From positions 1 through 64,000 of the forward strand of contig JBFHIZ010000004.1 in assembly GCA_041596215.1 (NCBI GenBank): 64,000 nucleotides of DNA, read 5' to 3'. This DNA is from JBFHIZ01 sp041596215. GTDB taxonomy: Bacteria > Bacillota > Clostridia > Lachnospirales > Lachnospiraceae. The notes under the pieces are model-generated. The model made no database searches. It was not told where the DNA came from and was given only the letters and a program-made list of their open reading frames with translations. Positions 17,538 through 26,306 of the stretch are shown piece after piece; the stretch's first letter is position 1; every line of letters begins with the position of its first letter. The translations under genes were made by a program, and so were the position numbers.

Positions 17538-18923
17538 ATGGACAATAAGAGAAATAGATATACGTTTGGATTAGGCACGATTGGAAGAGACATGGTATAT
17601 TCCATGATCAGCATGTATTTATTGTTTTATTTAACGGATGTTATCAACTTGGAAACAAATCTGTTATGGGGAATTGCAATTGTTATTTTGGCAGCAAGAA
17701 TTTTTGATGCATTAAACGATCCCTTTATGGGGTTGATTGTCGATAATACAAAGACTAGATTTGGAAAATTTAAACCTTGGATTTTTCTAGGGGCAGCATT
17801 ATCAGGAATTTTTACCATTCTTTTATTTTCTGATATAAATTTAAAAGGGGGAAGGTATATTTTTGTTTTTGCAGTGTTGTATTTGCTTTGGGGAATCTCT
17901 TTCACGGCGAATGATATTTCTTATTGGTCTATGTTACCTGCATTAAGTTTAGATCAAAAGGAACGAGAAAAAATAGGATCTTTTGCTAGAATTTGTGCAA
18001 ATGTGGGTTTATTTTTTGTGGTTGCAGGTATTTTGCCAATTACTTCAGCAATTGAAAAATCTTTAAATGCTGCAAATCCTGGAACCAATCAAGCAGGCAG
18101 AAGTTATTTCTTGTTCACCTGTTTATTGGTGGTCATTATGTGGCTGGGACAATTGATTACGCTTTTGGGAGTAAAAGAACCAAAAAATGTGCTTGTGGAA
18201 GAGACACATACTTCGGTAAAAGACCTGTTTGGAACATTAGTAAAAAATGATCAATTATTATTTACTGCAATTTCAATGGCATTATTTATGATTGGATATT
18301 GTACCACAACGGGGTTTGGTCTTTATTATTTTAAATATGCGTACGGAAATGAATCCGTTTATACCATGTTTGCCGGGGTATTGGGAGTGTCACAAATTTC
18401 TGCACTTATTATTTTTCCATTGGTGAGTAAAAAATTGAAACGTAAACAATTATATTTATCTGCAACTATATTAGTGGTTGTTGGATATATTATATTCTTT
18501 TTTGCACCAACAAGTACCTTTGTATTCATTGCAATTTCGGGGATTTTAATTTTTGTTGGACAGGCATTTATTCAGTTATTAATGTTAATGTTTTTGGCAG
18601 ATTCGGTGGAATATGGGCACTGGAAAAGTGGAAAAAGAAACGAAAGTATTACATTTTCGGTACAACCATTTATTAATAAAATGGGAGGGGCCATAGCATC
18701 TGGAATAATAAGTATTGTCATTATTATATCTGGAATTAAAGAGGCAGAGAGCGCGGCAGAAGTAACCACAGAAGGTTTATTTATCTTGAAAATGGCGATG
18801 TTTGTATTTCCGTTATTATGTATTGTAATCGGATTTATTATTTATCGAAAGAAATATAAAATTGATGAGAAAATGTTTCAAACAATAATTCAAGAATTAA
18901 AGGAAAGAGGAGATATTGTATAA
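17538..18923 (+). CDS. GPH-family sugar:cation symporter
   Basis: A 461-residue membrane protein with about 12 hydrophobic helices. It belongs to the glycoside-pentoside-hexuronide:cation symporter family (MelB-like, major facilitator superfamily). The N-terminus YTFGLGTIGRDMVYSM, the helix-2/3 loop AARIFDALNDPFMGLIVD and TRFGKFKPWI are family signatures. The C-terminal region contains the second-half motif DSVEYGHWKSGKRNES. Its stop codon overlaps the start of the alpha-glucosidase gene (TAATG), so the two are translationally coupled. The cargo is therefore probably maltose or short maltodextrins, or isomaltose-type sugars. Substrate is inferred from context only. Confidence 0.88.
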   Translation: MDNKRNRYTFGLGTIGRDMVYSMISMYLLFYLTDVINLETNLLWGIAIVILAARIFDALNDPFMGLIVDNTKTRFGKFKPWIFLGAALSGIFTILLFSDINLKGGRYIFVFAVLYLLWGISFTANDISYWSMLPALSLDQKEREKIGSFARICANVGLFFVVAGILPITSAIEKSLNAANPGTNQAGRSYFLFTCLLVVIMWLGQLITLLGVKEPKNVLVEETHTSVKDLFGTLVKNDQLLFTAISMALFMIGYCTTTGFGLYYFKYAYGNESVYTMFAGVLGVSQISALIIFPLVSKKLKRKQLYLSATILVVVGYIIFFFAPTSTFVFIAISGILIFVGQAFIQLLMLMFLADSVEYGHWKSGKRNESITFSVQPFINKMGGAIASGIISIVIIISGIKEAESAAEVTTEGLFILKMAMFVFPLLCIVIGFIIYRKKYKIDEKMFQTIIQELKERGDIV

Positions 18924-20839
18924 TGGTAACATATGAAACAAAATTAAAAGATGTATATCGGACACCAATAGGCAAGGATATGATTGACAAACTTTTTCAG
19001 CAAATTGATAAAAATCCTGCCATTTTAAATCATGTGATGATTAGAAATTTGAAAATGAAAACACTTGCTAAGATAACTCGGAAAAAAATAGATAAGAACT
19101 TTTATGATGCTTTTTTGAAATTAATTAATTTAGAGACAAGTAAATATGAAACAAAAACAGAGTATCGAGAGGAAAGAATCTGGTGGAAAGAAGCTGTATT
19201 TTATCAAATTTATCCGCGGAGTTTTAAAGATAGCAATGGAGATGGAGTGGGTGACATCGGTGGCATAATAGAAAAACTAGATTATTTGAAAAATCTGGGA
19301 GTTACCTGCCTTTGGCTTTCCCCTATTTATGATTCACCAAATGATGATAATGGATATGATATTCGTGATTATAAAAAAATTATGAAAGAATTTGGTACAA
19401 TGGATGATTTTGATCGATTGCTTAGCAATTTGCATCGGCGTGGAATGCGATTGATTATGGATTTGGTTGTAAATCATACATCGGATGAACATGAATGGTT
19501 TCAAAAAGCATTACAAGATAAACAAAATGAAGAACATGATTATTATATATTTAAAGAAGGAACAGAAACAATACCTCCCAATAATTGGACCTCGTTTTTT
19601 GAAGGCCCCGCGTGGAATTACTATCGTGAACTAGGCGAATGGGGATTGCATTTGTTTTCAAAAAAACAAATGGATTTAAATTGGGATAATCCGCAATTGC
19701 GTGAAAAAGTATATGAAATCATTACTTGGTGGTTAAATAAAGGAGTGGATGGATTTCGTATGGATGTAGGAAATCTGATTTCTAAGCCAGAGGAGTTGCC
19801 TGATGGGAATCCGATGATTGGAGAATTGATTGGTATATGCGGGATAGAAAATTATATTTATGGTCCCAATTTAAATGCATATTTGAAAGAATTAAGGGGA
19901 AAAGGATTTCAGGGAAAAGATAAATTTTTGGTTGGTGAAACACCAGGAATTGGGTTGGAATTAGCAAAGTTTTTAACATCGAAAGACCAGAAAGAAATGG
20001 ATATGATATTTAATTTTGATCATTTAGAGACACCAGGACACGTTCGTTTTGAGGAGTATACGTATGATTTGAATTATTATAAAACTTATATGATTCATTG
20101 GATGAAATATTATGGAAAAGACAATAGGATGTCATTGTTTTATGATAATCATGACAATCCAAGGATGCTATCAAAAATAAATCCGGAACCAAAGTATCGT
20201 ATGATAGCAGCTAAGCTTTTAGCTACTATGCAGATGACATTGCGTGGAACACCTTTTATTTTTCAAGGTGAGGAAATTGGAATGCAAAATGCAAAGTTTC
20301 GTTCTATGGACGAAATAAAAGATGTGGAAAGCCAAAACCGATATCAGGAGTTATTACATAAAATGTCGCCGGAAGAAGCTTTTAAAAATGTGTTATCTGG
20401 GACAAGAGACCATGCAAGAGTTCCAATGCAATGGACAAAGGAAAAATATGCGGGGTTTTCAGAATATCAACCATGGATGGAAGGCGATAAAGATTATCTT
20501 ACGACTAGTGTAGAAGAACAGATTTTTGATCAAAATTCTACCGTGCATTTTTACAAGAAATTAATTGCATTAAGAAACGATTCGCTTGTTTTAAAATATG
20601 GGGACATTCAGTTTGTCGGTGAAAAAAGAAAAGATTTCTTTGGCTATTTTCGAACCCCGGCATTAGATGACGAATCTTGCAAAAATAAAAAAATATATTT
20701 TATAGAATGTAATTTGTCCAATCATAGGATAAAAAGACAAGCAAAAAAAGGAAAATATAAACGGATATTATCAAATTATGAAAGACAACAAAAAAAAATC
20801 ATGCAACCTTATGAAGCAAATATATATGAAGTATATTGA
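18923..20839 (+). CDS. GH13 alpha-glucosidase (oligo-1,6-glucosidase type) with N-terminal extension
   Basis: A 638-residue intracellular GH13 enzyme, about 85 residues longer than usual oligo-1,6-glucosidases. The catalytic region starts near residue 92 (WWKEAVFYQIYPRSFKDSNG). The nucleophile is Asp281 (GFRMDVG), the acid/base Glu339 (LVGETPG) and the third carboxylate Asp411 (NHDNPRM). LVVNHTSDEHEWF and DNGYDIRDYKKIM are also typical of the alpha-glucosidase subfamily. The extra N-terminal segment is charged and helical, and contains RTPIGKDMIDKL and NLKMKTLAKI. It is not part of the GH13 fold. The start is supported by GAGGAG and by one-base overlap with the symporter stop. No signal peptide is present, consistent with hydrolysis of imported oligosaccharides. 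Confidence 0.9.
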   Translation: MVTYETKLKDVYRTPIGKDMIDKLFQQIDKNPAILNHVMIRNLKMKTLAKITRKKIDKNFYDAFLKLINLETSKYETKTEYREERIWWKEAVFYQIYPRSFKDSNGDGVGDIGGIIEKLDYLKNLGVTCLWLSPIYDSPNDDNGYDIRDYKKIMKEFGTMDDFDRLLSNLHRRGMRLIMDLVVNHTSDEHEWFQKALQDKQNEEHDYYIFKEGTETIPPNNWTSFFEGPAWNYYRELGEWGLHLFSKKQMDLNWDNPQLREKVYEIITWWLNKGVDGFRMDVGNLISKPEELPDGNPMIGELIGICGIENYIYGPNLNAYLKELRGKGFQGKDKFLVGETPGIGLELAKFLTSKDQKEMDMIFNFDHLETPGHVRFEEYTYDLNYYKTYMIHWMKYYGKDNRMSLFYDNHDNPRMLSKINPEPKYRMIAAKLLATMQMTLRGTPFIFQGEEIGMQNAKFRSMDEIKDVESQNRYQELLHKMSPEEAFKNVLSGTRDHARVPMQWTKEKYAGFSEYQPWMEGDKDYLTTSVEEQIFDQNSTVHFYKKLIALRNDSLVLKYGDIQFVGEKRKDFFGYFRTPALDDESCKNKKIYFIECNLSNHRIKRQAKKGKYKRILSNYERQQKKIMQPYEANIYEVY

Positions 20840-20857
20840 AGTAGAAAACATGCATAA

Positions 20858-21337
20858 TTAGCCAATGGGAATGCCAAATTGACTTAAGGAGGAGTTAGAA
20901 TAACGAGAATCCAAGGTAACTTCTAAGCCAAACCAGGAAGGCGGAATAAAGGTGTTTGCTTCTTTCTCGGAAGAAAACTCGACTTCTGCATAAATAAGTG
21001 GGGCAAGAGATTCGGTAAATACATCCAATTCAATGGTTAATGAGTTCAATGAAGCTGGTGGACAATAAGGGATATGATATCGTTTCTTTTGTATCATAAG
21101 TCCATCGCATTTATTTTTCATATGCGCATAGGATTCTTTATCCAAGGGCAGATTATATTCCTCGTGAACCATTCCAGTCCCATTTTTATAAGTTAAATAG
21201 AAATCATCATTTTCTTTACGAATGCGAACCGTAGGATGACAGTTTAAGTAACCTTGCTCAATTTCATAGCATGGGTAGGATGAAAGATTTTTAGGGATCT
21301 GTTTTACTAAGTATTTACGTTCGATTTCATAAGGCAT
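20858..21337 (-). CDS. CYTH-domain protein
   Basis: A 159-residue CYTH (CyaB/thiamine-triphosphatase superfamily) protein with the metal/triphosphate motif ExExK at the very N-terminus (YEIERKYLVK). The following beta strands carry the expected basic residues (TVRIRKENDDFYLTYK). Such proteins bind or hydrolyse triphosphates; the exact substrate is unknown. I chose the ATG at 21337 because AAAAGGAGG precedes it by 7 bases on the minus strand; a longer reading upstream is not CYTH-like. It is convergent with the alpha-glucosidase gene and divergent from the DJ-1 gene. Confidence 0.85.
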   Translation of the reverse strand: MPYEIERKYLVKQIPKNLSSYPCYEIEQGYLNCHPTVRIRKENDDFYLTYKNGTGMVHEEYNLPLDKESYAHMKNKCDGLMIQKKRYHIPYCPPASLNSLTIELDVFTESLAPLIYAEVEFSSEKEANTFIPPSWFGLEVTLDSRYSNSSLSQFGIPIG

Positions 21338-21408
21338 GAGAAATCCTCCTTTTCGAGTCTTATTATACAATAAGGCAATAGGGAGGGCAATATTTAGGAG
21401 GAAAAGAA

Positions 21409-21981
21409 ATGAAAAAAGAAAAAACGAAAAGTAGTACTGCCATTTTTTTGGCAACAGGATTTGAAGAAATTGAAGCTTTAACAACCGTAGATTTATTAAG
21501 AAGAGCTGGAATTGAAGTTGATATGATTTCAATTTCGAATAAGTTAGAGGTGGAAGGTGGACATGGAATTTGTGTGAAGGCAAATAACAAAATTGAAAAC
21601 ATAGATTTTGATAGTTATGATGCGTTTATTTTACCAGGAGGAATGCCAGGAACTACTAATCTAGGAGAAAACAAAAGATTAATGAAAGAACTAGTTGAGC
21701 AAAATCAAAAAGAAAAACTAGTAGCAGCAATCTGTGCGGCACCTAGTTTATTGGGTAAAATTGGTATATTAAAAGGGAAAAATGCTTGTTGTTATCCAGG
21801 ATATGAAAAAGAACTTCTCGGAGCCAATGTAAGAACTCATGCAGTGGAAAGAGATGAAAATATCATTACTTCCCGAGGTGCAGGAACAGCAATTGATTTT
21901 GCCTTAGAAATTATTACTACATTGGCGGGAGAAGAACAAGCAAATATATGTGCAAAAAGTATTATTGCTCGTTTTGCATAA
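21409..21981 (+). CDS. DJ-1/PfpI family protein
   Basis: A 190-residue DJ-1/ThiJ/PfpI family protein. The nucleophile-elbow cysteine is Cys109 in AAICAAPSLLGK. The conserved Glu near the N-terminus is in TGFEEIEAL, and the glycine turn is LPGGMPGTTNL. This is the YajL-like subgroup, variously described as a redox-responsive chaperone or deglycase; the exact role is disputed in the family. RBS AGGAGG. It diverges from the CYTH gene. Its last 20 bp overlap the convergent S-component gene. Confidence 0.92.
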   Translation: MKKEKTKSSTAIFLATGFEEIEALTTVDLLRRAGIEVDMISISNKLEVEGGHGICVKANNKIENIDFDSYDAFILPGGMPGTTNLGENKRLMKELVEQNQKEKLVAAICAAPSLLGKIGILKGKNACCYPGYEKELLGANVRTHAVERDENIITSRGAGTAIDFALEIITTLAGEEQANICAKSIIARFA

Positions 21982-22531
21982 CTTTTCTTAGTGGGTACCA
22001 TAGAATTAGAGTGAAAGCACTTCCAATTAAAGAAGTCGTTAATTGTGTGAAAGAAAAAGTTAAGCGTGCACCTTTAAGAACCGCAGCAGCTTTGGTGGCA
22101 TCCCCTAGTTTATCGGTTAAATTATCACCAAACACTGGGAAAATAACGAGAACAATTAAAACACCCATAACAGTAGCTTTTGCTACAGAACCGAGAATTA
22201 AACCAGTTTCTAATCGGAGTTTAAATTTGAATTTCTCGTTAAAGAACCAAACGAAACAACATATGGTGATGTTTCCGAGCATAATGGCTGGAAATAATAG
22301 TGGCATAGAGGCCATTAATGGAGAAGCAGTAAAGAAGAATGCAGTAATGGGAGCAATGATACTAATGATGATTCCACTTCCAAGACCAGCTGCTAAGGTG
22401 GCTAATAAAATGCAGGCATTCACAATAGGTCCAGTTATATATACGCTCAAAGTTTTGAAGTATTGACTGAGAATACATATAGCAAGTAATGCTGCGGTGA
22501 TGGTGATTTGTTTTACGGTAATTTTTTTCAT
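21962..22531 (-). CDS. ECF-type transporter S component (putative)
   Basis: A 189-residue, highly hydrophobic protein with about five or six membrane helices. It looks like the substrate-binding S component of an energy-coupling-factor vitamin transporter (N-terminus MKKITVKQITITAALLAICI, then ITGPIVNACILLATL). The T and A components are not nearby, as is usual for group II ECF systems that share one module. The start at 22531 follows AGAAAGG by 8 bases. An in-frame ATG at 22612 lies inside the structured leader and is not favoured. The vitamin or other cargo cannot be told from sequence. It is convergent with, and overlaps, the DJ-1 gene. Confidence 0.72.
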   Translation of the reverse strand: MKKITVKQITITAALLAICILSQYFKTLSVYITGPIVNACILLATLAAGLGSGIIISIIAPITAFFFTASPLMASMPLLFPAIMLGNITICCFVWFFNEKFKFKLRLETGLILGSVAKATVMGVLIVLVIFPVFGDNLTDKLGDATKAAAVLKGARLTFSFTQLTTSLIGSAFTLILWYPLRKVMQNEQ

Positions 22532-22564
22532 AAGAAAACCTTTCTGCATATCTGCGTTAAAATT

Positions 22565-22651
22565 GGGCATAAAAAAATGCCCATCCTGGCAAAGCAAAAA
22601 GAAGGACAACAAAAATTGTTGGATGCGTTCTTATTATTCTTTGCTTCAGGA
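22565..22651 (-). promoter_or_regulatory. Structured leader of the S-component gene, riboswitch-like
   Basis: On the minus strand the leader can form an outer stem of TCCTG plus GCAAAG (22639-22651) with CTTTGC plus CAGGA (22584-22594). An inner hairpin CAACAA/TTGTTG lies at 22607-22621. A second hairpin GGGCAT/ATGCCC (22565-22582) lies nearer the gene. CATCC in the inner loop can also pair with GGATG next to the second hairpin. This does not match any riboswitch class I can recognise. The 400-bp gap between this gene and tig holds this leader and the tig promoter, and I see nothing else in it. Confidence 0.4.
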
Positions 22652-22826
22652 AATCCTTTGTTTCAGAAATAATAATTCTAGTTGCACTAAATAATCGGAA
22701 TACCAATTATTCAGATAATAAAAGTATAAACGGAAATGAAATAAATTTCAAGTCAAAAATGCAAAGGAAACGAATAAAAGGATATATTAAATTAGTATAA
22801 AAAAACTGGCACTTTATTAGTAGATA

Positions 22827-22835
22827 TGCTATAAT
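22827..22835 (+). promoter_or_regulatory. Extended -10 promoter of trigger factor operon
   Basis: TGCTATAAT is a perfect extended -10 (TGnTATAAT), about 100 bp upstream of the tig start. The -35 region is poor. Confidence 0.55.
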
Positions 22836-22934
22836 TCCATAGTGACTGTGGGTGGTTGTAATTACTGCAGTGAAAATAGAAATGCAAAATAAATGAGAAT
22901 GAAATGCAAAAGAAATTGGAGGAAATATCAAAAA

Positions 22935-24299
22935 ATGAGTTTAAAAGTAGAAAAAAAAGAAAAAAACATGGCAGTAATAACAATTGAGGTGTCAGCAGAC
23001 GAATTGGCAAAGGCAATTGATAAAGCTTATAATAAGAATAAAGGTAAAATTAGTGTTCCTGGATTTAGACAGGGAAAAGTTCCAAAAGCTATGATTGAAA
23101 AAATGTATGGTAAAGCTTTCTTTTACGAAGATGCAGCAAATATATTGATTCCAGAAGCTTATGAAAAGGAAATGAGAGAAGCAGATGTAGATGTGGTAAG
23201 TCAACCAAGCATTGACATTGTTCAGATAGAAGCAGGAAAACCATTTATTTTTACTGCAGAAGTAGCATTAAAACCAGAAGTAAAATTAGGCAAATATAAA
23301 GGCGTAGAAGTAGATGCTATTGCAGTAAGCGTTTCAGCAAAAGAAGTAAATGAAGAAATTGAAAAAGAAAGAGAAAAATCAGCGCGTATCGTAGATGTAG
23401 AAGAACGTCCAGTAAAGGATCAAGATGAAATCACACTTGATTTTGAAGGATTTGTTGATGGCGTAGCTTTTGAAGGCGGAAAAGGCGAAGATTATGCACT
23501 CACGATTGGATCTGGTTCCTTTATTCCTGGATTTGAAGAACAATTAATTGGAGTAGAAATTGGAAAAGAAGTAGAAGTTAAAGTTGCATTTCCAAAAGAT
23601 TATCAAGCAGAAGAATTAAAAGGAAAAGACGCAGTCTTCAAATGCACGGTAAAAGCAATTAAAGAAAAACAATTACCTGAGATTGATGATGAATTTGCAA
23701 GTGAAGTATCAGAATTTGATACCTTAAAAGAATATAAAGCAGATGTTAAAAAACATTTAAAAGAGAAAAAAGAAAAAGAAGCAATCGCGGCAAAAGAAGA
23801 TGCTGTCATTGAAGCAATTATTGCAGATACAGAAATGGATATTCCAGAAGCGATGATTGCAACACAGCAAAGACAAATGGTAGAAGAATTTGCCGGTAGA
23901 ATGGAGCAACAAGGGTTAAGTTTAGAACAATATTTCCAATTTACAGGATTAGATAATGAAAAAATGTTGGAACAAGTAAAACCACAAGCAACAAAACGTA
24001 TTCAGTCAAGTCTTGTACTAGAAGCTGTCGTGGAAGCGGAAAAAATTGAAGCGACACAAGAAGAATTTGAGGCAGAATTAGTAAATATGGCTTCTATGTA
24101 TCAAATGGACCTTGCAAAAGTAAAAGAGTTTATTGGAGAAGAAGAAGAAAAACAAATCAAAAGAGATATCTCAATCCAAAGAGCTGCTACCTTTGTACTA
24201 GAACAATCAAAAGAAAAAGTAGCGGAGAAAAAAGCAGCAACGACGAAAAAAGCTGCAACAAAGAAAACAACCAAAAAAACAGAAAAAACCGAAGATTAA
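22935..24299 (+). CDS. tig: Trigger factor
   Basis: A 454-residue ribosome-associated chaperone with peptidyl-prolyl isomerase activity. The N-terminal ribosome-binding region contains the signature PGFRQGKVPKAMIEKMYG (about residues 36-53). The FKBP-like domain spans about residues 150-245 (DQDEITLDFEGFVDG, then IPGFEEQLIGVEIG). The C-terminal helical arms follow. The last 30 residues are a Lys/Ala/Thr-rich tail. The start is the ATG at 22935, after GGAGG with a rather long 12-base spacing; it gives the normal family N-terminus. It heads the conserved order tig-clpP-clpX-lon-engB, 49 bp before clpP. Confidence 0.96.
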   Translation: MSLKVEKKEKNMAVITIEVSADELAKAIDKAYNKNKGKISVPGFRQGKVPKAMIEKMYGKAFFYEDAANILIPEAYEKEMREADVDVVSQPSIDIVQIEAGKPFIFTAEVALKPEVKLGKYKGVEVDAIAVSVSAKEVNEEIEKEREKSARIVDVEERPVKDQDEITLDFEGFVDGVAFEGGKGEDYALTIGSGSFIPGFEEQLIGVEIGKEVEVKVAFPKDYQAEELKGKDAVFKCTVKAIKEKQLPEIDDEFASEVSEFDTLKEYKADVKKHLKEKKEKEAIAAKEDAVIEAIIADTEMDIPEAMIATQQRQMVEEFAGRMEQQGLSLEQYFQFTGLDNEKMLEQVKPQATKRIQSSLVLEAVVEAEKIEATQEEFEAELVNMASMYQMDLAKVKEFIGEEEEKQIKRDISIQRAATFVLEQSKEKVAEKKAATTKKAATKKTTKKTEKTED

Positions 24300-24348
24300 G
24301 TCCTTCATAAATAGAAGAACGCATCATTCGTAGTAATAGGAGGCAGAA

Positions 24349-24951
24349 ATGAGTTTAGTACCTTATGTCATTGAGCAAACCAGTAAAGGCGAACGTTCTT
24401 ACGATATTTACTCAAGATTATTAAAAGAAAGAATTATTTTTTTAGGAGAAGAAGTAACAGAGGCATCGGCTAGTGTAATTGTAGCGCAATTACTATTTTT
24501 AGAAGCAGATGATACAGAAAAAGATATTCATATTTATATCAATAGCCCGGGTGGTTCTGTAACTGCTGGGATGGCAATTTATGATACGATGCAATTTATT
24601 AAGTGTGATGTATCAACCATTTGTATAGGAATGGCAGCAAGCATGGGTGCTTTTTTATTAGCAGGTGGGACCAAAGGAAAACGTTATGCACTTCCTAATG
24701 CAGAAATAATGATTCATCAACCACTTGGTGGAGCACAAGGACAGGCTACAGAGATTGAAATTGCAGCAAAACATATTTTGCAGACAAAAGAAAAATTAAA
24801 TCGGATTCTTGCGGAAAACACGGGAAAAGATTTTTCCATAGTAGCACAAGATACGGAAAGAGATAATTGGAAAACCGCGGAAGAAGCGAAAGAATATGGA
24901 TTAATTGATGAAGTGATTACCTCAAGAAATACATCATTAGTTGAGAAATAA
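24349..24951 (+). CDS. clpP: ATP-dependent Clp protease proteolytic subunit
   Basis: A 200-residue serine peptidase that assembles as a tetradecameric barrel. The catalytic triad is Ser98 (GMAASMGAFL), His123 (EIMIHQPLGG) and Asp172. The N-terminus (VPYVIEQTSKGERSYDIYSR) and the oxyanion-region glycines (NSPGGSVTAG) are standard. It would degrade substrates delivered by ClpX, encoded 23 bp downstream. RBS AGGAGG. Confidence 0.98.
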   Translation: MSLVPYVIEQTSKGERSYDIYSRLLKERIIFLGEEVTEASASVIVAQLLFLEADDTEKDIHIYINSPGGSVTAGMAIYDTMQFIKCDVSTICIGMAASMGAFLLAGGTKGKRYALPNAEIMIHQPLGGAQGQATEIEIAAKHILQTKEKLNRILAENTGKDFSIVAQDTERDNWKTAEEAKEYGLIDEVITSRNTSLVEK

Positions 24952-24974
24952 GTTATCAGAAATAAGGAGAGACT

Positions 24975-26249
24975 ATGGCAGGAAAAGACCAAGAGGTAGA
25001 AATACGTTGTTCATTCTGCAACAAAAAGCAAGATGAAGTAAAAAGAATGATTGCCGGTCCAAACAATGTATACATATGTGATGAATGTATTCACATTTGC
25101 GGAGAAATTGTAGAAGAAGAGTTTAATGAGTTGGATAGTTTTGACGAAGAGGAAGAACTAGATATTAACTTACTAAAGCCAGTAGAAATAAAGGAATTTT
25201 TAGATGCATATGTAATTGGCCAGGACGAGGCAAAAAAAGCGTTGGCTGTATCCGTTTATAATCATTATAAACGAGTGACGTCATCTAAAAAAGTCGAGGT
25301 GGAGCTTCAGAAAAGTAACATTATAATGGTTGGACCAACAGGTTCTGGAAAAACATATTTAGCACAAACTTTGGCAAAAATAATTAACGTTCCCTTTGCA
25401 ATTGCAGATGCAACAACATTGACGGAAGCTGGTTATGTTGGGGAAGATGTAGAAAATATTTTATTAAAATTATTACAATCTGCGGACTTTGATGTAAAAA
25501 GAGCAGAATATGGAATTATATATATTGATGAAATTGATAAAATCACAAAAAAATCTGAAAATGTATCTATTACAAGAGATGTTTCCGGAGAAGGTGTGCA
25601 ACAAGCACTTTTAAAAATAATTGAGGGCACGGTTGCATCCGTTCCACCACAAGGCGGAAGAAAACATCCGATGCAAGAATTGATTGAAGTAGATACCAGT
25701 AATATTTTGTTTATCTGTGGAGGAGCATTTGATGGGTTGGAAAGTATTATCGAAACGAGATTAGACCGAAATTCCATTGGATTTAACGCAGAGATTGCAG
25801 ATAAATCCGTTCGCGAGATTGGTGAAATTTTCAAACATCTTTCACCACAAGATTTTGTGAAATATGGATTGATACCAGAATTTGTAGGACGTGTGCCTAT
25901 GAATATTTCACTCGATGGATTAAGTGAAGAAGCACTGTATCGAATTCTTAAGGAGCCAAAGAATGCATTAGTTAAACAATATAAAGTGTTGTTTGATATG
26001 GATGAAGTTGAGCTTGTTTTTGAAGAAGATGCCGTGAGAGAAATTGCTAAACAGGCATTTGAACGAAAAACAGGAGCAAGAGGATTACGCTCCATTATGG
26101 AGAAAACTATGCTTCATGTGATGTATAAAATTCCATCAGATCAGACAATTGAGCGGTGCGTAATTACAAAAGATGCGGTATTAGGAAATAGTGAACCGCT
26201 TTTGGTTTATCAAAAATCAAAAAAAATAGAATTAAAAGAAGCAAAATAA
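24975..26249 (+). CDS. clpX: ClpX ATPase subunit of ClpXP
   Basis: A 424-residue AAA+ unfoldase for ClpP. The N-terminal zinc-binding domain has Cys12, Cys15, Cys35 and Cys38. Walker A is GPTGSGKT at 120-127 and Walker B IIYIDEID follows. The ClpP-contacting IGF-type loop and the sensor-2 motif (RKTGARGLRSIME) are present. It lies 23 bp after clpP, RBS AAGGAG. A terminator-like hairpin stands 7 bp after the stop, before lon. Confidence 0.98.
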   Translation: MAGKDQEVEIRCSFCNKKQDEVKRMIAGPNNVYICDECIHICGEIVEEEFNELDSFDEEEELDINLLKPVEIKEFLDAYVIGQDEAKKALAVSVYNHYKRVTSSKKVEVELQKSNIIMVGPTGSGKTYLAQTLAKIINVPFAIADATTLTEAGYVGEDVENILLKLLQSADFDVKRAEYGIIYIDEIDKITKKSENVSITRDVSGEGVQQALLKIIEGTVASVPPQGGRKHPMQELIEVDTSNILFICGGAFDGLESIIETRLDRNSIGFNAEIADKSVREIGEIFKHLSPQDFVKYGLIPEFVGRVPMNISLDGLSEEALYRILKEPKNALVKQYKVLFDMDEVELVFEEDAVREIAKQAFERKTGARGLRSIMEKTMLHVMYKIPSDQTIERCVITKDAVLGNSEPLLVYQKSKKIELKEAK

Positions 26250-26256
26250 TAAATGT

Positions 26257-26291
26257 AAACGCCGCCATGTTATGGAGGCGTTTGCTTTTTT
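26257..26291 (+). terminator. Intrinsic terminator between clpX and lon
   Basis: AAACGCC-CCAT pairs with ATGG-GGCGTTT around a three-base loop, with a single G/A mismatch. GCTTTTTTT follows. It ends only 15 bp before the lon start codon, and no promoter is visible in between. Confidence 0.8.
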
Positions 26292-26306
26292 ATAAGAGGT
26301 GTGTAT

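Noticed and set aside
21948..22466. A 172-codon plus-strand frame opposite the S-component gene
   Set aside because: No RBS, and the composition is that of the complement of membrane helices. The minus-strand reading is a typical S component with a site.
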